Shown: positions 11,057 to 22,433 of the stretch, one piece after another
How the letters are laid out: the number at the start of each line of letters is the position of its first letter
How positions within the stretch are numbered: the stretch's first letter is position 1
DNA from: Mesostigma viride
Lineage: Eukaryota > Streptophyta > Mesostigmatophyceae > Mesostigmatales > Mesostigmataceae
Assembly (NCBI GenBank): GCA_009746045.1
Contig: RPFO01000089.1
Span: forward strand, 380,458-444,457
DNA: 64,000 nucleotides
Direction: 5' to 3'
The notes under the pieces: generated by a model
What the model saw: only the letters and a program-made list of their open reading frames with translations
What the model was told of the DNA's origin: nothing
Database searches by the model: none
Position numbers and translations under genes: made by a program

Positions 11057-12556
11057 ATGTACGAAAGAGATGTTGGCGGGCCCGTGAGTGGCTCCGCACT
11101 GAGATTCCCAGAGTCCGCGACGAGAAGCGCGGACTTAATCCGAGCGGGTGGCCCGTGTGAAGACCGGTCCCGAGCACATATACCAGAGAGGTGTGGCCCG
11201 ATACCAGCGGTGGGCTTTATAGATATATCTCCCGCGCAGGGGTCCTTGATCGCACGGGCCCCTCAGAATTCAGCACCGCCTCCTCCAGGTATGGGACTGG
11301 TGGATGCCGACCCTATGCCTCTGGCGGAGATGCCGGGTGCTGGAGCGTGGCCCACGGCCAGATTGGGACAGAGCATGGTCTTGTCGGCTCGGGCGGTGGC
11401 TCGATCGGCGCCATGGACGGTGGGCGCCTAGGTTAGCGCGTTTCCCGGCCCACAGCGAGTACGCCCCTTACGCGAGTTTCGGGGTGTTCCCGTCTACATT
11501 GAGCTCCCACCATCGCCGTTCGTGGCCGTCTGCAGCGCGGACTATCACCGACCCCAACCGCTGCACTTTGAGGCAGGATCTCATGCGTATGTGGAGCGAG
11601 GCTCCATGCGCAAGCTAATCTGCTTCGACTTGCACCCAGGGATAGCGGCCCCGCGACCTCTGGACGGCCTACATAGAATCGACGCCAGAGGGTTCTGGTA
11701 CGCGATACGGCCCCAAGCGGGAGCTGCCAAAATACATGGTAGATGGTAAACCTCGAAAGGTTGACTATCCCAAGTATGCTTCGTGCCATGGAGGGGCATT
11801 CCTCGACTGGGTCGTGCCCAACTTTGTGAGGGCTTGGGGCTTATGCTTTAACGCTCTCCACCAGGTGCGCGTCGTACATAGTGCTGACCATGGCGGGAGG
11901 TTTCTTTGAGGAGCGTGGATGTGGGGTTATCGATTGGAACGCGGGCACAATCATGTTCACCCACCCGCAATACCTGGCTGCATTTATGTCGTATACTGGC
12001 CCACCGGGACGTGGGTCGACCTCGCTCAAACGCGCGCCAACGTGAACGAATACCAGCCCGTGTACAATGCGGATCACCTCGCTAACCCCGGGAAGATCCT
12101 CGAGGACATTGGTGAGCAGGGTCGCCAGGTACTCCACGACGGTATCGCCAGCGGAGGGCGCAGTCGAGAGGGGTGGGCCCCAGCATATTGGTGGAATGTG
12201 AGGGCCGCGACTTCCTCATGGATGGATTGCAGCGGGATGACGACATCATCCCATCGGCTATCAAGGATCAATTGTCCGTGTGTGGCAACGCGGCCGGGGA
12301 GAACTGGCTTTACTAACCCGCTGGCGAACAGGGGTTGGGACATAGTATCCCCATGGCCGATTTGTACTATTATTCTCAATGGCTCACTGAGGGCCAGGTG
12401 GACTTCCCAGCCTGGGCAACTGTCGCTATTGTGTGTGTTGCTTATTTTGCCTTCAAGCGCTTCTTTTTTCTTGTTTGTTTTGTTTGTGCTAATTGTCTTG
12501 TTGCGTGCGCCCCAAGCCTGGACGATATAGCTATCGTCCCCTGGGGAAGGGAGGAG
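11057..12556 (+). pseudogene. Gypsy-1 3' open reading frames ahead of the polypurine tract
   Basis: A plus-strand coding region runs 11057-11749 with one in-frame stop at 11429, followed by segments in shifted frames. Examples are GGFFEERGCGVIDWNAGT near 11895 and a last ORF at 12335-12595 with a strongly hydrophobic run (WATVAIVCVAYFAF, then FFFLVCFVC) that looks like a membrane segment. It lies directly upstream of a purine tract and an LTR start. That is the same position as the extra ORF of the second gypsy element (37135-49308), whose end also has a hydrophobic run. I recognise no domain. It may be an accessory or env-like ORF, but sequence alone does not show that. Confidence 0.35.
12542..12556 (+). 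promoter_or_regulatory. Polypurine tract of gypsy-1
   Basis: TGGGGAAGGGAGGAG lies immediately before TGTTACGG. A purine run abutting the TG of an LTR is the usual plus-strand priming site of LTR retrotransposons. The second gypsy element has the equivalent G-rich tract at 49666-49680. Confidence 0.7.
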
Positions 12557-13070
12557 TGTTACGGCCCAGACCTTTGTAATTTTGTATGGGCGTAACAATG
12601 CCTTCAATACATAATAAGTCAAAAGTCATTTGTTATTCGTTTGGGACTTTCGATAGTTCGCTTTCATGGTCCGCCGGACTATAGGACTCAATTCGGGACT
12701 TTTGGGGAATTTGTCCTAAGTTCGGGACCAGTTATTTTGGTGGTTATATTTGGTACCTTGTGTGTTTCGGACCAGTTATTTTGGGCCTGGCCAAAAGTAC
12801 GAGATCTTCTAGGGGCCGGGCCGGCCCTAGACGTCAGACAGAACCTGTTGGGGCCTGACAGCAGTCTCCGGAAGGTCGGCGCGCTTGTCGGCGCGCCTGC
12901 ACACCAACTTGCCAGCTTGGTAGCGCAGCTAGATGAAATTGGTCTGAGGACGATGGACTCACTCTCTTTGGTTTGATGAAATGAAACGAGTGTTGACGAC
13001 TCTCTCAGACCAAGGGGCACTAATCCGGATGTCATTTGCCTCATGACATCCCGTGTTATATAGCTAGCTA
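12557..13070 (+). mobile_element. Gypsy-1 LTR, left part (split by the pogo-like transposon)
   Basis: Starts TGTTACGG after a polypurine tract and contains CGTAACA within 45 bases, a small hairpin also present at the start of the gypsy-2 LTR (49681). It is interrupted at 13070 and continues at 22668-22847, where it ends GTAACA, complementary to the TGTTAC start. The rejoined LTR would be about 690 bases. Confidence 0.65.
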
Positions 13071-13092
13071 CAGGGGCAGCTCACGTAGGTGG
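13071..13092 (+). repeat. Left terminal inverted repeat of the pogo-like transposon
   Basis: Twenty-two bases identical to the reverse complement of 22646-22667. Similarity continues imperfectly into the GGTGGGAC arrays. Confidence 0.9.
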
Positions 13093-13325
13093 GACGCGAG
13101 TGGAACACTTTTCACCTAGGAGAGACACCAGGTTCAGGTACGTGGAACAGCCATGTTTCAGGTATTCAGGTAAGTGGGACAGGGTAGCTTTCAAAATTCA
13201 GTGTGGTGGGACAGTTACATGTTCAAAATTCAGGTCGGTGGGACAGGCAAATTTTCAATTACAGGTAGGTGGGACACATGTTCATACACATACAAAACAC
13301 AGGTTGGTGGGACATGTCCCACCGA
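13084..13325 (+). repeat. Left subterminal array of GTAGGTGGGAC-type motifs
   Basis: At least seven spaced motifs of the form GTNNGTGGGACA or GTGGAACA (for example near 13085, 13100, 13141, 13171, 13205, 13234, 13265 and 13303) separated by 20-35 bases of TTCAAAATTCAG-like spacer. The last is followed by an inverted copy (TGTCCCACC). Such iterated motifs just inside a transposon end are typical transposase-binding sites, which is inferred here. Confidence 0.75.
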
Positions 13326-13737
13326 GTTGTGTGGCATGGATGTGTAACACCTATAATGCGCTAGTTTCAGCTATATTGTCTGCACTCGTTTCAGTGCTAT
13401 ATAAACTGTGCCGGAAAGGTCACGGCAAGCCCTACCTAGCCTATTCAAGGTGTGCCAGAAATACGGCAGGCGGGTGCGATTATTAATGACGCAACCCTAA
13501 TACCTCCGTTTACAACATGATGGCCAGATATTAAAAACATGAAGGGCAGTTGGGCCCACAGGGAAAAGTCTACATCGCAACAAGGCACCATGCGACTCCG
13601 TAGTCAGCGATCACAAACGTTTGCTTCACCCTTTCCGTGCGCTTCTGCTCATGCTGTTTAGGGTACCTGCACATAAGAAACGTGCCAAGACACACAACCA
13701 CACACCATAATAATGCATTACAAATGCGAAGTACAAT

Positions 13738-13865
13738 GTTGGTGGTGGTGGTGGTGGTGGTTGTGGTGGTGGTGGTGGCGGCGGCGGCGGCGGTACATGG
13801 TGGTGGTGGGGGTGGGGGTTGCGGTGGGGGTGGGGGTGTGGGGGTGTGGGGGTGTGGGGGGGTGC
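13738..13865. repeat. G-rich GGT/GGC/GGGGT tract
   Basis: Plus-strand (GGT)n passes into (GGC)n and then GGGGTG/GTGGGG runs, with strong strand asymmetry. It lies about 670 bases inside the left end of the pogo-like element. No coding meaning. Confidence 0.9.
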
Positions 13866-13910
13866 GTCCCTGTGTTGTGGTGCGTGTGCGTGTGACAGTG
13901 CATATGTACG

Positions 13911-13975
13911 TGTGATGTACACGTGATGTGTGATGGGTGATGTGTGATGTGTGATGTGTGATGTGTGATGTGTGT
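13911..13975. repeat. (GTGTGAT)n short tandem repeat
   Basis: About seven copies of a 7-base GTGTGAT unit with slight variation (GTGATGG, CGTGATG). It lies just beyond the G-rich tract. Confidence 0.85.
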
Positions 13976-14172
13976 GTGCTCATACGCCTACTAATATGTT
14001 GGCCCATTTGATCATGCCGACGTGACCTGTCGCATGTGTGCGGTAGACATGCATATGTACTGCATGCTACCTAGTCACACATGGCATGGGTTTGCAGAGT
14101 TACATACAGAGTGTACATTCTTGTCACATAAATGGTCCAGTATATCTTGGAGCCAACCCATGCAACGATACT

Positions 14173-17100
14173 TACTTGACCACCATGCGCCAGTGGTTGT
14201 CATACTTCTTTGCATACGGGTCCTGTGGGTCAGGGTTTCCGTAGTACGTCAGGCCGTCACCATACAAGGTGAAAACCTGGTATTTGGCCCAGTCCGCCGT
14301 TGTCAGCACCTCGGCATGCTTTGCCACTGTGCGCTGTGGCGGAAGCTCGAGAGGAGGGAGAGAAGGCTTGGACTTTTTCTTGGCTGGGCGGGTGGCCTGA
14401 TCCGTTGGTGGTGGTGCTCCCGCGGCTGGGTTGCCGACCCCTGCTGCCCCCACCTGGTCGGCTGCCCCCCCCTTCCCACCACGTCAGCTGCCTCACATCC
14501 GGCCTTGTCCCAGGTTGCCTTCACTGCTCCAGCCTTCTTGCTTGCCCCCGCCTTGTTGGGTGCCTTCACTGACCCCGCCTCGCCAATCCCCCCTTCCGCG
14601 ACGCTTTCTTTTCGCGTGCCTCATCTTCATCCCTCTTGCGCCTCTCGTCCGCCAGCCTCATCTCAATCACTGCCTCCATAACTTCATCGCGCTTCGTCTT
14701 CTTCTTCTTCTTGCCTTGGGGGGAATTGCCTGGCACCCAGTCCTCTTCCTCCTCCGAGGAGATCTCCGGCAGCGGATCGCCGCGCTTCTGGGCAGCGTGC
14801 ACCTGTTTGGCCTTGGCAACCACGCTCTTCTTGCGCCGGCTCTGCAGCTCCTGCGCATACTCCAACGCCTCGGACTCAGACCCCTTCTCTTCTTCCTCCT
14901 CAGAGGCTGGGCCGCTGGCCTTGGGAGCTTTGGATGCCCTCCCCTTGCCGCCACGTCGCGATCCTGCCGTGCCACCCGTGGCTGGCCGCTTACTCCCCTT
15001 GGGGTGTTTGCGGGGGGCACCCGTGGCAGTCGCGCGTTCCTTACGCTTGGCCGGAGCCTGTAAGTGTGGGCAAGTTGAAGGCAACCAACCAACAATTAAT
15101 AAATGAGGGTCGACGGTTCGGCCAGAATTGCAACGGTGCTGCGGATACCTATGTGCATGTAGTTTATATGGTTGCTTGAGAGGTACATAGATGAGCCTGA
15201 TGGTCAGTTTCTTTATAGCCAGCCAAGCATGCAAGAACAATAACTATTATTAACTTAGATGATTACTAATGAAGTTTATTATTATTTGATAAGGAAGTAC
15301 CATGCTATGTAATTCTTTTTATTGTTTTTAAAAATTATTATAGTTATTACCTGGGCCGGCACTTGGGTAATAATATGACCCCCCCAACACAGGTGGACCT
15401 AACCTTGGACTTGGTACACAGCACTGCGTGCCACTCATTGTCCCAATGATGCGTGCAAAAATTATGGCGACAGCGCCCACTGTGTGACTACACATGACCC
15501 TAAGAACTCGTCAAAACTCAGGCTTCGACAGATATTACTTACATTGCGTTTGAAAGACTTGCGCATCTTGGAGCGGCCCGCAGCACCCGGCTCAGGCTCG
15601 GGCTCAGGCTCAGGGGGCGGCGCTTCGGAGCTCAAAAACCACTCATCGCTATCCATGTTGTGCCCCAGCTTGTGCGTGAAATCGTCGTGGGCATCTTGGC
15701 CGTCCCCGGCCACTGGCACAGCCTGTGCGTCGTCCAGGTTCACGAAGCAGGCCTTGTTGATCTGCATTCATATTTTACATTATTATGACAACAACAAAAT
15801 ACAAGTAGAGAGACTCATGTTACGGAATGGGGTCAGCTTGCTTGGGCGTAGTAATATAAAAGCATCTGTTGTTGGTGATCACAAAAGACCAACACCTGCA
15901 CATAGCATTGTCACCAAATCGCCCTTCCGTGCTTTATACTGTCAATGAACCGCTATCGTGTCCCATAATAATGTGACTTGAAAGTGCTTACCAGCCTCTT
16001 GTCATACACGATCTTGCTCGCATCCATGCGTTTGAAGGTGAATCCCGGCATGCCCTGAGGCTTGATGTCGCTGTCCCCGTGGCCATTGGCTGTCACGAGG
16101 CAGCCTGTCTTCAAAAAAGAACTCCACAACACTTGCTGGTGCTCGACTGATATTCTTTCCAGGCCTCCCCCAGCCATTGTGTCGTCAACACCCGCCGTGT
16201 CCTCGCACTCATCTTGAACCCGTCCGCACCAGTCCATCTATGTCCCCCAATTGCATGCATGGATGGCAGCACCATACGTGGGGCAAAGGCAAACGAAAGA
16301 ATGATGTAAGTACTGTGACAAGTACACAATAAAGGCGTGGTCATTCTACCTCATCAGTCGTAGCAAAATTAATGCACACACATGTGGAATTGAAAGGCAG
16401 GCCAGCCGGCGGGCATGCTGCAAAATCAAAGACATCCACATGGGGAAGGAAAAAACGTATGACCTCGGTCTAACTTAAGTAAACTCACGCTGCCATGTTG
16501 TCTCCCTCCTGCAGCCAGGCATCCTGCTTGCGGTAGGTGGCCTTCTTGACCTCATTCTGAACATGCAGGTCACCGGGCTGCCAGGCGTCCGTGAGCCCAG
16601 GTGGGCCCAGGACGACCCGGATGTTCAACTTCCAGAAAGCCGCGAGCACTTCCTTGTCGACGTGGGATGCAAGGTTATCGAGGAAGAGAAGAAACTGCGT
16701 GCCCTTGTTGCCCACCGCTTCCACGTAGGGCTTGATGGTGCACTCGATGATGTCCAACATGGTCGGTGTATCATTCCAAGCGTGAGCCTGCAAATGAGGC
16801 ACAAGCATTACATGAAAGAAGTCATAAATCCAACACTACCATGTTCCATTAGTTTACTACTACTTACAATTAATCACAATTGCATGTAATTGAGCTTAGA
16901 AAAGCACCAATAATCCCTACTAAGAGGTTGGGCACATGACATTGCATTAATAGAGATAAATCAAATATATGCGGCTAGCTGGCAAGCTAACCTGCGGCAA
17001 GCCAGTCAGGCAAGATGTCTAAGAAACGCCAGCACAATGAATAGGAATTGTGAAGTGACAAGTGCAGTTAAGTGTGGCGTGCAGTGGACAAAGTGGTGAC

Positions 17101-19593
17101 TACGCACTGTCAACCAAACAAACAATTAATTGAGCAATTAAACAAACAAACAAACATACATACATACATACATACATACATACATACATACATACATACA
17201 TACATACATACATACATACATACATACATACATACATACATACATACATACATACATACATACATACATACATACATACATACATACATACATACATACA
17301 TACATACATACATACATACATACATACATACACATATATATGTTGAGGACTATGCTAAAGACGGATCGAAGGAAGGAAGGAAGGAAGGAAGGAAGGAAGG
17401 AAGGAAGGAAGGAAGGAAGGAAGGAAGGAAGGAAGGAAGGAAGGAAGGAAGGAAGGAAGGAAGGAAGGAAGGAAGGAAGGAAGGAAGGAAGGAAGGAAGG
17501 AAGGAAGGAAGGAAGGAAGGAAGGAAGGAAGGAAGGAAGGAAGGAAGGAAGGAAGGAAGGAAGGAAGGAAGGAAGGAAGGAAGGAAGGAAGGAAGGAAGG
17601 AAGGAAGGAAGGAAGGAAGGAAGGAAGGAAGGAAGGAAGGAAGGAAGGAAGGAAGGAAGGAAGGAAGGAAGGAAGGAAGGAAGGAAGGAAGGAAGGAAGG
17701 AAGGAAGGAAGGAAGGAAGGAAGGAAGGAAGGAAGGAAGGAAGGAAGGAAGGAAGGAAGGAAGGAAGGAAGGAAGGAAGGAAGGAAGACACTATAACCAA
17801 ACGTAACCAATATATTTATTTGAATCAGTTTATTTATGTACAGTATTAGAGTAAACTAATAAATATTACTTTATTAGCTAAAATATAAGAGTAGTAGTAA
17901 TAGTGAAAATATAAAATTACCCTACATACTGCTAGACGAAAAAAATGCTGGAGGTGAGGTTGGCATACGTACAATATTTTCAGATGAGTGGTACACAGTC
18001 TGAATGTACGTAATAATGTAATAAAATAATAATGCACATATAATTATAACATGAAGGCGGACATGCCTGGAAATAGACGTCCACGTCGGGATGGTAGCTG
18101 TCCTTCTCTGAAGCCATGACGTTCCCTGCGCCGCCGAAGATCACTGCGGGGCGTGGCTGCATGACGGGTGAGTGTGGGCCCTTCCCTGCGCTGTAGGGGA
18201 TGATGAATGTGCACCAGCGTTTGTCCGATGCTGAACCCGCCTGGCCTGCCACCCACACCTCCTTTTTCCCCTTCTCGTCCCACGTCTCTCTCGCAGGGTT
18301 GTTGAAAGTTGCGGGAGTTTCATCGAAGCACCATCTGAGCCACGATGGGAAGTTGCCCCACAACTCGTCGAATTCGTTGACCGGATGGTCCGCGCTGCCC
18401 TTGTGAGGCATGGACACGAGGTAGCCTTGCACCCTCTCGACGAACCCTTGCATGGTCGCCATCTTCTCCTCAGCTGAGCGTGCCTGGGACTTCACATTGG
18501 TGCGAAGGCGGGTTGTGAAGCCGTGCCTGAGCCGAAACTTGGTCAAGAAGCCGTCGCTGCACACGAAAATTTTCGCGTTCTCAGGGTGAAGCTTGCGCAT
18601 GGACTTGAACATCATGTTCTGCACAACATGCATTGCACAAACAAATATTAAAACAGGACAAGAAGAACATTTTAGGCAGCAAAAAAGGTTTCTTTGGTGC
18701 AGGTAGCTGCTTAAGCCCAACTGATTATCTCGTGACACTGCCCTGCATCATGAGCAATATCTTTCAAATAAAGGGGGGGCAGCTGGGATATCGCCAAGAA
18801 ATGAGCAAGACTGCTAGTTTCCAACCCTTACATAATTCATGATCACCCGTTGCTGGGTGGTTACGCTGCATCATTTGGCTGCATGCAACGAAGAAGACCA
18901 TTACATACTTTCGGCTCTTCCACGTCAAATACTCACGGGGCCGGGCTGCATGCATACTCATGAAACAATCGAAACTCAGCAAACTAGTGCGACATGTACA
19001 AAATGCAGCAGGAAAAATACCGACAATTATGATGGAAATAAACTTACGCGCACAAGCGCGCGGTTGACCATGTACCCCTTGCTCCGATACTCGCGAATCT
19101 CAGTGGCCACCTCTTTCTCCACCAAGGGAAACTTGGCCGTAGTCGGGTTTCTGACACGACTTGGGCACTTCTTCCCCGCTAGCTTGGGGTTGTCTGCTGC
19201 AGCCTTGATGGCCGCCTCCTCTGTGAGCATGCGGCTGAAGGTTGAAATCGGGATGGGGGGGTCGCTAGTTTTGCAGAATTGGCGCTGCGACAATCCGCTC
19301 TCGTGAAAGGCGTCCAGAATCTTCCGCTTGGTGCGCATATCCCTGAACGTAATTTCATCTCGCGCACGGCTTACTTTTTCGCCCTTGTCAGCTGGTTTGT
19401 CGGAGTTTACCAGCCCCGCTTCTGATGCCGTGGTTAGCCCTGCCTGTCGTAGTTGCTTTTCCCTCGTCCTCGGTGACATGCGGCACAAGAAAGCTTGCAG
19501 GTCCAGACCTGCGGGGGCCGCATCACCCGAGCCGCCGACAGCTGGCCCTGCGGATGATGGACTGCACTCCGGCTCGCCTGAGCCGCTCGCCAT
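14173..19593 (-). CDS. pogo-like transposase (CENP-B HTH plus DDE), multi-exon, with frame breaks near the 3' end
   Basis: Minus-strand gene. Exon 1 is 19593-19048, exon 2 18618-18067, exon 3 16787-16489; then probable exons near 16417-16350, 16237-15992, 15761-15543 and 15057 to about 14173. Exons 1-3 join in frame. Residues about 170-220 (VNRALVR, then FVCSDGFLTKFRLRHG) match the CENP-B-type HTH region. WCFDETPATF gives D281, LLFLDNLASH gives D403, and LTDAWQPGDL gives D439, a pogo/Jerky-like DDE spacing. The tail is Lys/Glu/Ser-rich (KKKKKTKRDEV). Donors GTAAGT and acceptors CAG are clear, except intron 2, which uses GC (CAG|GCATGT). Exon 4 has no stop-free frame matching exon 3, and frames change near 16110 and in G-runs at 14400-14570. 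The copy is therefore either decayed or contains base-call errors. It may end with a further exon below 14173, since CAA|GTAAGT occurs there. Confidence 0.75.
17155..17336. repeat. (CATA)n microsatellite
   Basis: About 45 uninterrupted copies of a 4-base unit, inside the GC-AG intron (16788-18066) of the pogo-like transposase. Confidence 0.98.
17367..17787. repeat. (GGAA)n microsatellite
   Basis: About 105 perfect copies of GGAA, 420 bases, polypurine on the plus strand and 30 bases beyond the CATA array. It is in the same transposase intron. The perfect purity suggests recent expansion. Lys-Glu-Gly-Arg and Leu-Pro-Ser-Phe ORFs across it are artefacts. Confidence 0.98.
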
Positions 19594-20531
19594 AGCGGCT
19601 CACCGTATATAGTTAGAGTCCTCAGACCACGGATGCAGTCACGTGTTCAATAATTAGTTAATTGATCATTAACTGATGCACTGACTGCACTCTCTAACAA
19701 AAGTCACGTGCCACGTACTGTACGTAGCCAGCGTGTGCCTCTCTCACCTCCTCTCACCTCCTTACAGTATACCATGTTAATTACGCCGGCAGAAGGGGAA
19801 TTCATAAGGTGGGGCGCCTACAGTGCCACGTGTACTGATGTACGGTTATTGTGGATGCGACAGCCCACCGACCAACACAGCAAGGTGGGCCACCTGTTCC
19901 ACGTACTCAGATTTTGGAAGAGCCAGTCCCACCAACGCAGCAACTCAACGCAGCAAGGTGGGGCACCTGTTCCACGTACTCAGATTTTGGATGGGGACTG
20001 TTCCACCTACGCAGCAAGGTGGGGCACCTGTTCCTCGTACTCAGATTTTGGATGGGACTGTTCCACCTACGCAGCAAGGTGGGCCACATGTTCCACGTAC
20101 TCGGATTTTGGATGGGACTGTCCCACCTACGCGGCAAGGTGGGGCACCTGTTCCACGTACTCAGATTGTGGTTGAGACCGTCCCACAGGCGCATACAGCC
20201 CACTTCCACGGCTACGTGGTACGCGAACCGTCCCACTTTCACGGCTAAGTGGTACGCGAACCGTCCCACTTTCACGGCTACGTAGTACGCAAACGTCCCA
20301 CTTCCACGTGGTGTGGGAACAGCCCACGTACCCGTGAGGCGGTGTACTGTACTGTGTACATGTACACACAAGTGGTCACATATCACTACCAAGACCTATA
20401 TTTCACTACACCGCACATACGTATTGTATATAATTCGACGTGGCTTTATTATCAAGTATCGTTAACTGCATAAATACTTACACTACGTGAGCAGCTAGCG
20501 GTACATATAGCTTGTTTTTCTTCTTGAAACG
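19594..20531. promoter_or_regulatory. Divergent promoter region with 60-base and 32-base repeats
   Basis: It lies between the transposase start (19593, minus) and the acidic ORF start (20532, plus). Bases 19880-20190 hold five copies of a roughly 60-base unit containing AAGGTGGGNCACCTGTTCC and GATTTTGGATGGGACTG, with GTCCCACCTACGC. Bases 20190-20320 hold three copies of a GTACGCGAACCGTCCCAC unit. GTCCCACCTAC is the same motif, inverted, as the subterminal GTAGGTGGGAC arrays. The region probably carries both promoters and may be bound by the transposase (inference). Confidence 0.55.
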
Positions 20532-21053
20532 ATGGATAAAGCGCTTCATCATGGTTCAGAGGCAGATTCGGAGGCTGCTTATGAGGCAGCTTCCGGGGCC
20601 TCTACACCGGTGAAGGTCCAGCCCAGCGTTGATGTTGATGATGAGTTGAACTCCACCCCAGACCTAGCGTCCTCTACAAATGATGAGGACATAAGTACCA
20701 AGGCATCGCCTTCAGGTCTTACAGTGATCCAGGAAGAACAACCAGCTTCTGCATCCTTGGCTTCTGAGACTCACAACCGGCAAGGGAATGAAGCGGAGGC
20801 CGTTTTGGCAAGAACAGATTCCGGGGGGTCTTCAGATTCCGGGGATTCGGAGAAGTTTTGGAAGCTGGTGCGCACCCAGAAAGGCATTCTCTTACCGACC
20901 AAGAAGCCGGGGCAGTTTCTACACGTCGCAGCTGGTTCAAGCTCTGAGCCCAGCGATTCAAGTTCTGAGGATAATGAAGGGAATTCCAGTGACGAAGAGT
21001 GGTCCGTGGACGTCAGCTCTGGTCAACCCGATGTCGGTTCTTTGCAAATATGA
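20532..21053 (+). CDS. Acidic, Ser-rich 173-residue protein carried by the pogo-like transposon
   Basis: Uninterrupted ATG-to-TGA ORF, start at GAAACGATGGATAAAG. It is strongly acidic and rich in Ser, Asp and Glu, with runs such as DSGGSSDSGDSEKFW and EPSDSSSEDNEGNSSDEEW. The only less acidic section is near residues 110-130 (KLVRTQKGILLPTKKPGQF). It lacks transmembrane segments and known domains. It is divergent from the transposase and shares the repeat-rich intergenic region. Codon use and lack of breaks suggest it is real. I do not recognise it; it could be an accessory or regulatory factor of the element. Confidence 0.5.
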   Translation: MDKALHHGSEADSEAAYEAASGASTPVKVQPSVDVDDELNSTPDLASSTNDEDISTKASPSGLTVIQEEQPASASLASETHNRQGNEAEAVLARTDSGGSSDSGDSEKFWKLVRTQKGILLPTKKPGQFLHVAAGSSSEPSDSSSEDNEGNSSDEEWSVDVSSGQPDVGSLQI

Positions 21054-21892
21054 CTGAACATAGGTGCGTGATTCAGAATCCTTCCAATCACGAATCCCGT
21101 TGCTGGGTTCCCCATGATGGCCATTGTGCTGATGCTTAAAGGGTTTTCGCATGAGTAAATGTGAGGCCATGTGCATTATAACCGCGTTGTTCAGTTTGGG
21201 GTAATTCCAAGTGTGGGCACAAAGTTTGTGCATTCATTCATTGTGTTCATGTAGTTCTGTTTTGTGCAACCATGCACTACATGCAGGCTGCAGGCTAGGC
21301 GTATTGTGTTGATGGACAGTTTTTTGCAAGCACGATCGAATGCGAGGCCTTGTGAATTTTAATGCCTGCGTGGACGTCATAGGCAATCATGCATACATGG
21401 GCGTGTGCATAGTAAAAATGCTGTCAATTTTCACAACCATACACGTGCAGGCACACACATGGCCGTGTGGATGATGTGAAATTTTTTGCCACCATGTATA
21501 TGCATGGCCATGAGGTGCGGCATGGTTATTCATGATTCCTTACTTGAAAATCTGGCACCCTTTTTACACCATTACAACAACCATGGGTGCATTCTCTTGC
21601 CCACATCTTGCTAGCACGGTAATTGTTTGAGTCAATCTTTTATGATCCTAATCCAAAGCTTCCGAGTTATGACGTGGTTGTACATGTGCATCACTTGGAT
21701 TATGGCGATTGCAGACCCAGTCATCAAGTTTCGCATGTACGAGCGCTTGGCTGACCTGGAGCCTGTTGTCTTGTACATGATTGCCCGAATTCTCCCGATT
21801 TCTGGCCTGCGCAGGTTGTCTCCTTGATGACGGCGGTGGCGACTGCACCACGATGTCATTTCTTATCGTGGTGTTGTTATGTTGTTGTTATA
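21054..21892. other. Right interior of the pogo-like element without a gene
   Basis: No gene seen. The stretch is rich in CATGCATG/GTGTGCAT-type words, as common in spacer DNA. Confidence 0.5.
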
Positions 21893-22190
21893 TGGTGGGG
21901 GTGGGGGTGGGGGTGGGGGTGGGGGTGGGGGTGGGGGTGGGGTGGGGGTGGGGGTGGGGGTGGGGGTGGGGGTGGGGGTGGGGGTGGGGTGGGGGTGGGG
22001 GTGGGGGTGGGGGTGGGGGTGGGGGTGGGGTGGGGGTGGGGGTGGGGTGGGGTGGGGGTGGGGGTGGGGGTGGGGGTGGGGTGGGGTGGGGGTGGGGTGG
22101 GGGTGGTGGGGGTGGGGTGGGGTGGGGTGGGGGTGGGGGGTGGGAAGTGGGGTGAAGTGGGGTAAAGTGGGGTGGGGGTGGGGGTTTCTA
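21893..22190. repeat. (GGGGTG)n G-rich satellite
   Basis: About 300 bases of GGGGTG with GGGTG and GGTGGG variants, all G-rich on the plus strand, ending in GGGGTGAAGTGGGGTAAAGTGG degenerate units. It has strong G-quadruplex potential. It lies about 480 bases inside the right end of the pogo-like element, roughly mirroring the G-rich tract near the left end. Confidence 0.95.
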
Positions 22191-22433
22191 ACCCCACCCC
22201 CATGCACCATATAACAATAACAATGTTGTCATACAAATCTGCAAGAACTACCATATTTGCACTTGATTGATTTAATTTCCAGCGTATTATCGGTTGCACA
22301 CAGATCAAGTGTCCCTACGCCATGAGCAAACGTGCAGAATAGGTAGCATGCCCCATAGGAGTAATAGGGACATGTATGTATAACATATGTAGGAGTATGA
22401 CACATAGAGCCCATATGTGCGTAGCCACTACAT

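Noticed and set aside
17072-17849. Long ORFs on both strands over the GGAA and CATA arrays
   Set aside because: Four-base repeats without stop codons open every frame; no protein is implied, and the arrays lie in an intron.
21781-22308. Gly/Val and Pro/His/Thr ORFs over the G-rich satellite
   Set aside because: Composition artefact of GGGGTG repeats.
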